Source of the DNA: JAAYDI01 sp052034005
GTDB taxonomy: Bacteria > Planctomycetota > Planctomycetia > Pirellulales > Pirellulaceae
DNA: 9,326 nucleotides
NCBI GenBank assembly: GCA_052034005.1
Contig: JBPOJB010000038.1
Span: 1 to 9,326, forward strand
Direction of reading: 5' to 3'
A model generated the notes under the pieces. That model was not told where the DNA came from. It saw only the letters and a list, made by a program, of their open reading frames with translations, and ran no database searches. Positions 1 to 5,675 of this stretch are shown here, one piece after another (the stretch's first letter is position 1; every line of letters starts with the position of its first letter). The position numbers and the translations under genes are program-made.

Positions 1-105
1 AGCCTGTTGAAGAACAATCAGACGAAGAAGGTCGGCATCAAGAACAAACGGCTGGCCGCCGCGTTGAACGACGAGTATCTTACGGAAGTCCTTGTGGGGA
101 AATGA
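1..105 (+). CDS. 3' end of an unidentified protein-coding gene (partial)
   Basis: The first reading frame is open from the window edge and ends at TGA 103-105, giving 34 C-terminal residues that finish in NDEYLTEVLVGK. The composition (Lys/Asn-rich, then an Ala/Leu helix-like stretch) and GC-leaning third positions look like real coding sequence. I do not recognise the family. The stop overlaps the ATG of the next frame as ATGA (102-105), the usual form of translational coupling. A caution is that the frame used by the next gene is also open from position 3, so the true frame over these 100 bases is not proved. Confidence 0.45.
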   Translation, partial: SLLKNNQTKKVGIKNKRLAAALNDEYLTEVLVGK

Positions 106-281
106 TTTTTGGTGCAATCGCCCTGGGCATCGGCGAGACCCTCGCGCGCCGGATCGTCGAGCACCGTGCGCAACGCGGACCCTTCCGGTCGGTGGACCAG
201 TTGACCGACGTCAAAGGGATCGGTCCCAAGACGCTGCGCCGCGTCCGCGGCTACCTGCGTGTCGGCGACGTGAAAGAATAG
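102..281 (+). CDS. ComEA-like helix-hairpin-helix DNA-binding peptide, short or truncated
   Basis: This frame encodes 59 residues carrying two helix-hairpin-helix hairpins, GIGETLA (residues 9-15) and GIGPKTL (39-45). They are joined by the segment RRIVEHRAQRGPF that is typical of the ComEA / HHH_3 family. Such domains bind duplex DNA without sequence specificity; in ComEA they serve DNA uptake, and in other proteins repair. The usual first helix of the domain (the INTA...L.LPGIG part) is missing: the protein begins FGAIALGIGE and has no signal peptide or membrane anchor. It starts at ATG 102 inside the stop of the previous gene. Either this is the remnant of a longer ComEA-like gene whose 5' part was lost or shifted in frame, or a minimal HhH peptide. 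The domain call is firm, but an intact functional gene is doubtful. Confidence 0.6.
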   Translation: MIFGAIALGIGETLARRIVEHRAQRGPFRSVDQLTDVKGIGPKTLRRVRGYLRVGDVKE

Positions 282-292
282 AAGTGTTTTAA

Positions 293-544
293 CGGTTAAC
301 GCTTCCAACGCCTGACCGTAGCCTGGCACCAACGCCGTTGGTGGACCGCTTGGTGTGCATCGTCGAACAACAGCAGGCGGAGATTCAGGGGTTGCGCGAC
401 GAGATCGCGCGGCTGAAGGGAGTGCCGCCACGGCCAAAGATCCGACTGAGCACACTCAACGACCCACATCCCGACCCATCGCGCAAGAGAAAGCGACGGG
501 GAAAACGCCCCGGTTCCGCGAAGCGGCGGACTCTACCTGTGTAA
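293..544 (+). pseudogene. 5' fragment of an insertion-sequence transposase (copy A)
   Basis: The frame is open from just after TAA 290-292 and stops at TAA 542-544. Possible starts are TTG 338 or GTG 341; no good ribosome binding site is visible. It encodes a Leu/Gln/Glu coiled-coil-like segment (VEQQQAEIQ.LRDEIARLKG) followed by a basic, Pro-rich linker with PKIR.STLNDP and GKRPGSAKR. From family knowledge, this layout is the N-terminus of a group of transposases (IS66-like or related) common in planctomycetes and cyanobacteria, whose intact members run several hundred residues. Here the similarity ends at RTLPV and a stop, so the catalytic part is absent. The break coincides with sequence shared with the 138-bp repeats. 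It is a dead remnant; the family name is the uncertain part. Confidence 0.65.
327..343. repeat. Perfect inverted repeat at the start of the transposase fragment
   Basis: CACCAAC (327-333) and GTTGGTG (337-343) form a 7-bp perfect stem around a GCC loop. The right arm overlaps the likely TTG/GTG start of the transposase fragment. It could be a structure that hides the translation start, as several IS elements have, or chance. No function is shown. Confidence 0.4.
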
Positions 545-549
545 CCGCA

Positions 550-562
550 GGCCCAACGGGCC
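550..562. repeat. GC-rich stem-loop between transposase fragment and tandem array
   Basis: GGCCC (550-554) pairs with GGGCC (558-562) around AAC. It lies just beyond a 15-nt inverted copy of part of the array unit and just before the first recognisable repeat, so it may mark a rearrangement joint. There is no T-tract, so a terminator role is weak. Confidence 0.35.
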
Positions 563-594
563 GCGCGCTCCAAGGAGGCGGTCCGCAGCGAAAC

Positions 595-1198
595 CACGTC
601 TGACCAGCGCACGCACCCGGTCCCTCAGCCGCCGCAGTTGTCCCGACGCGGTCTCAGATGCCGGCCGCCGGCGTCCAGGGCGCGCTCACACCGTCCGCCT
701 GGCGGCGGACTCTGGCCCTGCGGTTACACAGCCCACGGCTGACCGGCGCACGCACCCGGCCCCTCAGCTGCCGCAGATGTCCCGACGCGGCTTCAGGTGC
801 CGGCCGCCGGGGTCCAGCGCGCGGGCTGCCGTCCGCCTGGCGGCGGACACTGGCCCAGCGGTTACACAGCCCACGTCTGACCGGCGCACGCACCCGGCCC
901 CTCAGCTGCCACAGTCGTCCCGACGCGGCCTCAGGTGCCGGCCGCCGGGGTCCAGCGCGCGGGCCGCCGTCCGCCTGGCGGCGGACTCTGGCCTTGCGGT
1001 TACACAGCTCAGGTCTGATCGGCGCACGTACCTGGCCCAGCAGGACCCACAGTCGTCCCGACGGGGCTTCAGGTGCCGGCCGCCGGGGTCCAGCGCGCAG
1101 GCCGCCGTCCGCCTGGCGGCGGACTCTGGCCTTGCGGTTACACAGCCCACGTCTGACCGGCGCACGTACCTGGCCCAGCAGGACCCATAGTCGTCCCG
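595..1198. repeat. Tandem array of a 138-bp unit, about 4.4 copies
   Basis: The motif CCGTCCGCCTGG recurs at 691, 829, 967 and 1105, exactly 138 bp apart each time. A leading partial copy (595-690) is offset by 1 bp (139) and lacks the hairpin part. The last copy (1105-1198) is cut short where the second transposase fragment begins. Copies 1-2 share a CCCGGCCCCTCAGC version of the middle, while copies 3-4 share CCTGGCCCAGCAGGACC; copies 3 and 4 differ at about 4 of 94 aligned positions. No gene is credible across it: 138 is a multiple of three, so several frames on both strands stay open automatically. This fills most of the gene-free stretch 545-1344. Confidence 0.93.
693..710. repeat. Stem-loop of array copy 1 (GTCCGCC-TGGC-GGCGGAC)
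   Basis: A 7-bp perfect stem with a 4-nt TGGC loop. The identical 18-nt element recurs at 831-848, 969-986 and 1107-1124, once in each of the four 138-bp copies, and is not mutated in any copy although other positions of the unit differ. Confidence 0.85.
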
Positions 1199-1280
1199 CC
1201 CTGGCCAAAGATCCGACCGAGCACACTTAACGACCCACATCCCGACCCAGCGCACAAGATGAAGCGACGGGGAAAACGCC
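1196..1280 (+). pseudogene. Second transposase fragment (copy B), direct repeat of 425-509
   Basis: Eighty-five bases match 425-509 with 8 mismatches and no gap, offset by exactly 771 bp. Read in the transposase frame it keeps PKIRPSTLNDPHPDP and KMKRRGKR without a stop. The differences include one that gives IRPSTL where copy A has IRLSTL; to my memory of the family, the copy B form is the more consensus-like, so B is not simply a decayed duplicate of A. The left edge falls on CCG (1196-1198), which is also the end of the last array copy. Similarity ceases at 1280. It is a remnant with no coding role. Confidence 0.8.
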
Positions 1281-1288
1281 GCGTTGCT

Positions 1289-1300
1289 GCGCCGCGGCGC
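1289..1300. repeat. 12-bp perfect palindrome upstream of uvrB
   Basis: GCGCCGCGGCGC is fully self-complementary and sits between the transposase remnant and the possible uvrB promoter, 45 bp before the start codon. It could be a protein-binding site. In DNA this GC-rich such a palindrome can also be chance, so a role is only suggested. Confidence 0.3.
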
Positions 1301-1307
1301 GCTCCAC

Positions 1308-1336
1308 TTGGCATGCTCGGGGCAAGCTGCTACGAC
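1308..1336 (+). promoter_or_regulatory. Candidate sigma-70-type promoter for uvrB
   Basis: TTGGCA (1308-1313, five of six to the -35 consensus) is followed after a 17-bp spacer by TACGAC (1331-1336, a poor -10 with TA..A. retained). Transcription would start near 1343, one or two bases before the uvrB ATG. That fits the lack of any Shine-Dalgarno sequence there and would make the transcript leaderless. No recognisable SOS (LexA) box is seen. The assignment rests on one good and one weak hexamer. Confidence 0.3.
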
Positions 1337-1344
1337 AGTCGGGT

Positions 1345-3399
1345 ATGGGATTCGAGCTTCACAGTCCGTTCCCGCCGGCGGGGGACCAGCCGCAGGCGAT
1401 CGAGGCGTTGGTGGACGGGGTCCGATCCGGGCGTCGCCATCAGGTGTTGATGGGCGTGACGGGCTCGGGCAAGACGTTCACCATGGCGAACGTGATTCAG
1501 GCGGTGCAGCGTCCGACGCTGGTCATCTCGCACAACAAGACGCTGGCCGCGCAGTTGTACGCGGAGTTCCGTTCGTTCTTTCCGCGGAATTCCGTGCATT
1601 ACTTCGTGAGCTACTACGACTACTACCAGCCGGAAGCGTACATTCCGCAGCGTGACATTTACATCGAGAAGGACGCGTCGATCAACGAGGAGATCGATCG
1701 GCTGCGGCTGGCGACGACCAGCGCGTTGGTGAGCCGGAGCGACGTGATTGTGGTGGCGAGCGTCTCGAGCATCTACGGCTTGGGCTCGCCGGACGACTAC
1801 CGCATGATGATGGTCGCGCTGGAGCGGGGCGGCACGATCGACCGCGACTGCCTGCTGGCGAAGCTGGTGGACATCCAATACGAGCGGAACGATGTGGGCT
1901 TCGAGCGGGGCAGGTTCCGCGTGCGGGGCGACTGCGTCGAGATCTGGCCGTCGTACGAGCAGTACGCGCTGCGCGTCGAACTGTGGGGCGACGAGGTGGA
2001 GCAGCTGTCGCTGATCAACCCGACCAGCGGCGAGACGATTGCGACACAGGACCGGCTGTTCGTCTACCCTGCCAAGCACTTCGTCATGCCCGAAGAGCGG
2101 ATCAGTCGGGCGGTGGAGCTGATCAAGCAGGAGCTGGAAGAGCAGCTCGAGACGTTCCGCCGGGAAGGGAAGCTGCTGGAGGCGCAGCGGCTGAGCGCCC
2201 GCACGCGGTTCGACATCGAGATGCTGGTGGAGACCGGCGTCTGTCCCGGGATCGAGAACTACAGCCGGCCGCTGTCCGGGCGGGCCGCCGGCCAGGCGCC
2301 CGACACGCTCTACGACTTCTTCCCCGACGACTTCCTGCTGTTTGTCGACGAGTCGCATGTCACGGTGCCCCAGATCCGCGCCATGTTCGCCGGCGACCAG
2401 AGCCGCAAACGGACCCTGGTCGAACACGGGTTCCGCCTGCCCAGCGCGCTGGATAACCGGCCGCTGCGGTTCGAGGAGTGGGAGCAGCGCGTGCGGTGCG
2501 CCGTGTTCGTGTCCGCCACGCCCGGCCCGTACGAGCTGCAGCAGACGGGCGGCGAGGTGGTCGAGCAGATCATCCGGCCCACCGGACTGCTGGACCCGGT
2601 CATCGAGATCGCCCCGGCGCGCCAGCAGGTGGTGCACCTGCTGGACCAGATCCGCCAGCGCGCGGCGGCCGGCGAGCGGGTGCTGGTCACCACGCTGACC
2701 AAACGCCTGGCCGAAGACCTCTCGACCTACTTCACGGAACAGGGCATCGCCTGCAAGTGGCTCCACAGCGAACTGGACGCGTTCGAGCGGGTCGACCTCC
2801 TGCGCGACCTCCGCGAAGGACGCTTCGATGCACTGGTCGGCGTCAACCTGCTCCGCGAAGGACTCGACCTGCCCGAAGTCTCGCTCGTCGCGATCCTGGA
2901 CGCGGATAAGGAAGGGTTCCTGCGCAGCGAAACGTCATTGATCCAGACGATCGGCCGCGCCGCACGCAATGTCAATGCGCGGGTCATTCTCTACGCCGAC
3001 AAGATCACCGACGCCATGCGCAGTGCCGTCGACGAGACGAACCGGCGCCGAGCACTCCAGGAGGCGTATAACCGGGAACATGGGATCACGCCCGAGACGA
3101 TCCGCAAGAACATCCGCGCCGGCATCGAGTCGGACGTCGCCGCACACCAGGCCGCCAACGCCGCCGCCGGACACGCCGACGAGCAGCAGTACGTTACCGC
3201 CGAGTATATCCATGAACTCGAAGCCGAAATGCTCGAGGCCGCCGAACAACTGGAATTCGAAAGGGCGGCCGCGATCCGCGATCGCATCGTGCAGCTCAAA
3301 CAGTTCCAAGGCCGGAAGCTCGCCCAGGTGAAACTGGAATCGTACCAACGCGGCCGGAAGCGAGATGCGCGCAATCGAAAAAACAAAGCGCGCGATTGA
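1345..3399 (+). CDS. uvrB: UvrB, excinuclease ABC subunit B (nucleotide excision repair)
   Basis: UvrB is loaded by UvrA onto distorted DNA, verifies the lesion with its ATPase and beta-hairpin, and recruits UvrC for dual incision. The 684-aa product matches the family length (about 670) from end to end. The N-terminus FELHSPFPPAGDQPQAI is typical, and Walker A GVTGSGKT spans residues 37-44. The tyrosine-rich hairpin YYDYYQPEAYIP (90-101) intercalates between strands. The DESH box is at 335-338, followed by GFRLPSALDNRPL, then helicase motif VI QTIGRAARN near 534-542. The C-terminal UVR motif (about 622-655, LEFERAAAIRDRI) contacts UvrC. The ATG at 1345 is chosen because family alignment starts there, and upstream codons in this frame run into repeat DNA. 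No ribosome binding site is visible. It stands alone: the convergent neighbour is unrelated, and the DNA immediately upstream is transposon debris. Confidence 0.97.
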   Translation: MGFELHSPFPPAGDQPQAIEALVDGVRSGRRHQVLMGVTGSGKTFTMANVIQAVQRPTLVISHNKTLAAQLYAEFRSFFPRNSVHYFVSYYDYYQPEAYIPQRDIYIEKDASINEEIDRLRLATTSALVSRSDVIVVASVSSIYGLGSPDDYRMMMVALERGGTIDRDCLLAKLVDIQYERNDVGFERGRFRVRGDCVEIWPSYEQYALRVELWGDEVEQLSLINPTSGETIATQDRLFVYPAKHFVMPEERISRAVELIKQELEEQLETFRREGKLLEAQRLSARTRFDIEMLVETGVCPGIENYSRPLSGRAAGQAPDTLYDFFPDDFLLFVDESHVTVPQIRAMFAGDQSRKRTLVEHGFRLPSALDNRPLRFEEWEQRVRCAVFVSATPGPYELQQTGGEVVEQIIRPTGLLDPVIEIAPARQQVVHLLDQIRQRAAAGERVLVTTLTKRLAEDLSTYFTEQGIACKWLHSELDAFERVDLLRDLREGRFDALVGVNLLREGLDLPEVSLVAILDADKEGFLRSETSLIQTIGRAARNVNARVILYADKITDAMRSAVDETNRRRALQEAYNREHGITPETIRKNIRAGIESDVAAHQAANAAAGHADEQQYVTAEYIHELEAEMLEAAEQLEFERAAAIRDRIVQLKQFQGRKLAQVKLESYQRGRKRDARNRKNKARD

Positions 3400-3486
3400 C
3401 CGGACCCGAGGGGGCCTGGATCGACGGGCTCATAGGACGCGGATGGACTCGTGAACCGCCGCGCGCAGGCGGTGAGGTAAGAAGGT

Positions 3487-3562
3487 GCGGGTGTGCCGGC
3501 GCGCGCCGAGCCGTGCGCGCGGGCGACGGCGAGCGGATCGCGGCGCGCCGGACACACCCCGC
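3487..3562. terminator. Large GC-rich hairpin between convergent genes (possible bidirectional terminator)
   Basis: The arms 3487-3504 (GCGGGTGTGCCGGCGCGC) and 3543-3562 pair almost fully, with two single-base bulges on the 3' arm, around a GC-rich loop of 38 nt. It lies in the 174-bp gap between the end of uvrB and the end of the minus-strand lipoprotein gene, where a terminator serving both directions is expected. There is no T-run on either side, so it is not a textbook intrinsic terminator. The rest of 3400-3573 shows nothing else I can name. Confidence 0.45.
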
Positions 3563-3573
3563 GTGACTGGAGA

Positions 3574-3801
3574 CTACTCGCCGGTCGGATCAGCGGCGGG
3601 CGCGGCCGGTGTGGCCGGATCGGCCGGCTTCTCCGCGGGCTTGTCCGCAGGCTTCTCGGCCTCCTCGGCTGGAGCCGTCACGTCGGCCGGCTTCGTGGTG
3701 TCGGGCTTCGGGGTAATCGGCTTGCTGGCGCCGCTGTCGCAGCCGGCGAAGGTCAGGGTGCCGAGCGCCAGCAACACGAGTGACAGGAAAAGCTTTCTCA
3801 T
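3574..3801 (-). CDS. Small Pro/Ala/Lys-rich lipoprotein
   Basis: The 75-aa product begins MRKLFLSLVLLALGTLTFAGC: two positive residues, a hydrophobic core, and a lipobox-like FAGC with Cys21 as the predicted lipidation site (Phe at -3 is less usual than Leu). The mature part is about 55 residues of low-complexity Pro, Ala, Lys, Asp and Glu (EKPADKPAEKPADPATPAAP), which suggests an extended, unfolded tether on the cell surface or in the periplasm rather than an enzyme. The start at 3801 is supported by AGAGG (minus strand, 3813-3809) seven bases upstream. It is transcribed divergently from the ECF sigma gene, and a possible ECF-type promoter reads toward it. The function is unknown. Such short tails are common in planctomycete lipoproteins. 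Confidence 0.8.
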   Translation of the reverse strand: MRKLFLSLVLLALGTLTFAGCDSGASKPITPKPDTTKPADVTAPAEEAEKPADKPAEKPADPATPAAPAADPTGE

Positions 3802-3876
3802 GGGTCAACCTCTTTTGGAAATACCGTGAATCTCCGAACACAGGTCCAATCCTGCATCGCTAGCAGTCTGACCCCC

Positions 3877-3903
3877 TATCGACCCGGAATATTCCCAGGT
3901 TCC
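3877..3903 (-). promoter_or_regulatory. Possible ECF-type promoter for the lipoprotein gene, with embedded palindrome
   Basis: On the minus strand GGAACC (3903-3898) resembles the GGAAC -35 element used by many ECF sigma factors. It is followed, 16 bp after GGAAC, by TCGATA (3882-3877) in the -10 position. The spacer contains the perfect palindrome GGAATATTCC (3886-3895). Transcription would start near 3870, about 70 nt before the lipoprotein ATG. The next gene on the other side is an ECF sigma factor. The -10 preference of that factor is unknown, so this remains a prediction. Confidence 0.3.
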
Positions 3904-4003
3904 TCCCGGCCCTGATGCGACAGGCCGAAATCTGCTAAAAATCAACCAGGTGGGAATAAAACGTGAGCTGCACGGTTCACATTCTCCAGAGCGAGCCTCT
4001 GTA

Positions 4004-4573
4004 ATGGGTAACCAGGCCGGATCAGGCTACGGGCGCGGTTTGGACGACAGGCTCCCGGCCGGGGGTGGGGAGTTGGACGGGGCCCGGCCGGCGTGGGGCA
4101 TTGAGCAGGTCGTCGCATCGCATCACCGGGCCGTGTATCGGTACGCGTTCCGACTCACCGGTCGGGTGGCGGACGCCGAGGATCTGGCCCAGCAGGCGTT
4201 CCTGATCGCCCAGCAGAAGCTCGACCAGGTGCGCGATCCGGCGAAGGCCGATCGCTGGTTATATGCCGTAGTACGCAATTGCTTCCTGAAGAGTCGGCGA
4301 AGACGCCGACCTACGGCCGCCGCCAACCTGGACCTGCAGATCGAGGCGGCGGCGATGGAGGTGCCGGAGGACAACGGCATCGACCGGGAACTGCTCGACC
4401 GCGCACTGGACGATTTGCCGGACCCGTACCGGCTGGTGGTGGTGATGTACTACTTCGAGGATTATTCGTACAAGGAAATCGCTCAGGAGTTGAGGTTGCC
4501 GGTCGGCACGGTGATGAGCCGGCTGGCACGGGCCAAGCAACGGCTTCGCCAGCGCTTGGCGGGGAGGGGATGA
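4004..4573 (+). CDS. ECF-family RNA polymerase sigma factor
   Basis: The product (189 aa from ATG 4004) has the two-domain ECF layout. Sigma region 2 covers about residues 36-102 (HHRAVYRYAFRLTG, the DAEDLAQQAF core-binding helix, and WLYAVVRN). A short linker follows, then region 4 at about 130-186, with LDDLPDPYRLVVVMYYFED, the helix-turn-helix YKEIAQELRLPVGTVMSRL that reads the -35, and a basic tail. Such factors redirect RNA polymerase to a small regulon when an inhibitor releases them. A GTG at 3950 in the same frame would add 18 residues; I prefer 4004 because the added part lacks family similarity and a Shine-Dalgarno sequence, though 4004 also has only a weak AGAGCGAG upstream. The next gene downstream is a membrane protein that is the likely anti-sigma partner. 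The specific ECF group cannot be fixed by eye. Confidence 0.92.
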   Translation: MGNQAGSGYGRGLDDRLPAGGGELDGARPAWGIEQVVASHHRAVYRYAFRLTGRVADAEDLAQQAFLIAQQKLDQVRDPAKADRWLYAVVRNCFLKSRRRRRPTAAANLDLQIEAAAMEVPEDNGIDRELLDRALDDLPDPYRLVVVMYYFEDYSYKEIAQELRLPVGTVMSRLARAKQRLRQRLAGRG

Positions 4574-4591
4574 GTCGCAGAGTAGTCTTTT

Positions 4592-4646
4592 CACCCGGGA
4601 ATCGGGGGTGCGGCGGGCGTCGCGGGTAGTGTGCCTCCTGCCACAC
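4592..4646 (+). other. Two small stem-loops between sigma and anti-sigma genes
   Basis: CACCC (4592-4596) pairs with GGGTG (4606-4610), and GTGTG (4629-4633) pairs with CACAC (4642-4646). They occupy the 114-bp gap between the sigma stop and the preferred start of the next gene. They could lower expression of the distal gene relative to the first, but both stems are only 5 bp and may be incidental. Confidence 0.25.
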
Positions 4647-4687
4647 AACCGCACACTTCGAGCCTTGACCATGGGGACCGACGGCTG

Positions 4688-5446
4688 ATGAAACGCCAAG
4701 AGCTATACGAGCTGATGGACTGTTGTCGGCCGGATCTGAGTGATCTGACCGAGGAGGAAGCTCGTGCGCTATCCGAGGCGCTCGAGCAGGACGCTCAGTT
4801 GCGTGCGCGGTTTCTGGCGCGCCAGTCGTGGGACACCGCGATCGGCCGCGCGATGCACGACGTGCCGGTTCCGGAGGGGCTTTCCCAGCGGCTGATCACG
4901 GCGCTGGCCGCCCCCTCGCCCGCTGAGCCGTTGGCGGTGCGCCCTGCGGCGCGCTTTGCGCGCCGCGTGCCGTTCCCGGCGGCGTGTGTCGTCGCGGCCG
5001 CCGCCGTGGTCTTGTGTGCGTTGTGGTTTGTCCGCACACGGCAGGACAGCCTGACGAGCGCTCAGGTGGCCGAGCAGTGCCGGACATGGATCACACAGCT
5101 CGAGCCGCAGGCGTGGAAAGCCGCCCCGGAAGCACCGGTGGCGGATTACCCGCTGGACCCGGGTCTGCGATTGCAGGTCGTTGGCTGGCAGTCGCAGTCC
5201 GTCCATCCATACGGTCAGGCCGTGGTGTACCGGGCCAACTTGTCCGCGAGTGGCACGGCGTACTTGTATGCCATCCGCACGGCGCGGGGACGGCTGCTGC
5301 CGACCATTCCACCCAATCGGCCCGACTCGACCACCAACAACCTCTGCATCGGCGTCTGGAAGAGCGGCGCATGCCTGTATGTGCTCGTGGTGCCCGGCGA
5401 CCAGCGCGATTACCTGCGGGCTCTGCGGACGGACAACGTGGGGTGA
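4688..5446 (+). CDS. Single-pass membrane protein, probable anti-sigma factor
   Basis: From ATG 4688 the product is 252 aa. Residues 1-90 are an acidic, helical cytoplasmic part (DLTEEEARALSEALEQDAQL), a pattern common at the N-terminus of planctomycete anti-sigma-like proteins. A single membrane helix covers about 96-115 (FPAACVVAAAAVVLCALWFV), followed by positive residues and an exported domain of about 135 residues with GTAYLYAIRTARGRLLP and several Cys and Trp. No HxxxCxxC zinc motif is visible, so it is not a classic ZAS-type anti-sigma. Position directly after the ECF gene on the same strand is the main argument for the role: the outside domain would sense, and the inside part would hold the sigma factor. 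GTG 4631 in frame would add 19 residues, but the ATG aligns better with the start of the conserved-looking part. Confidence 0.75.
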   Translation: MKRQELYELMDCCRPDLSDLTEEEARALSEALEQDAQLRARFLARQSWDTAIGRAMHDVPVPEGLSQRLITALAAPSPAEPLAVRPAARFARRVPFPAACVVAAAAVVLCALWFVRTRQDSLTSAQVAEQCRTWITQLEPQAWKAAPEAPVADYPLDPGLRLQVVGWQSQSVHPYGQAVVYRANLSASGTAYLYAIRTARGRLLPTIPPNRPDSTTNNLCIGVWKSGACLYVLVVPGDQRDYLRALRTDNVG

Positions 5447-5463
5447 ACCGGTTCAGGCGGGCG

Positions 5464-5500
5464 GGCCGGACCGGGTGCGGCGTCGCCGCGCGTTCCGGCC
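5464..5500. terminator. Strong GC-rich hairpin after the anti-sigma gene
   Basis: Outer arms GGCCGGA (5464-5470) and TCCGGCC (5494-5500) enclose an inner GCGGC/GCCGC stem with a 3-nt loop, separated by a small asymmetric internal loop. It begins 18 bp after the stop codon. No T-run follows, so it may act as a transcript end or as 3' protection rather than as a full intrinsic terminator. The rest of the 5447-5675 gap holds a weaker CCTGCC/GGCAGG repeat (5567-5592) and no convincing promoter. Confidence 0.45.
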
Positions 5501-5675
5501 GATCGCCGTGATCTGGCCCACCTGCCGCAGTCAAACCTTGTCGCCTGTGCGGGTTGTGCGGCGCTTCCTGCCCGTAGAACCCGTATGGCAGGCACCCTCG
5601 CGCTAATCTTTTCCACCGGACCGGGCCGAATCCCTCATACATAAGGTTTTGGTGGCCCGAACCAGGAGACTACGC

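Noticed and set aside
18..455. 145-aa minus-strand frame across the HhH and transposase fragments
   Set aside because: It runs opposite two recognisable plus-strand segments. Its first residues MCSVGSL recur in the minus-strand array frame only because the direct repeat supplies the same ATG.
595..1198. CRISPR array
   Set aside because: The whole 138-bp unit is repeated; there are no short repeats separated by unique spacers, and no cas genes are near.
654..1230. 190-aa open frames on both strands through the array, encoding 46-residue repeats
   Set aside because: The unit length is a multiple of three, so any stop-free frame of one unit repeats. The translations are Arg/Ala/Pro-rich without fold signals, and the start codons lie in transposase remnant or array DNA.
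1281..1344. SOS (LexA) operator for uvrB
   Set aside because: No sequence resembling known LexA boxes is visible; the only palindrome there is GC-only.
1330..2766. 478-aa minus-strand open frame opposite uvrB
   Set aside because: It is a shadow of the GC-rich uvrB codons: the composition is His/Arg/Leu-rich with no recognisable domain, and uvrB is certain on the plus strand.
3950..4003. GTG 3950 as start of the sigma factor
   Set aside because: The extra 18 residues have no family similarity and there is no Shine-Dalgarno sequence; ATG 4004 is preferred, though not proved.
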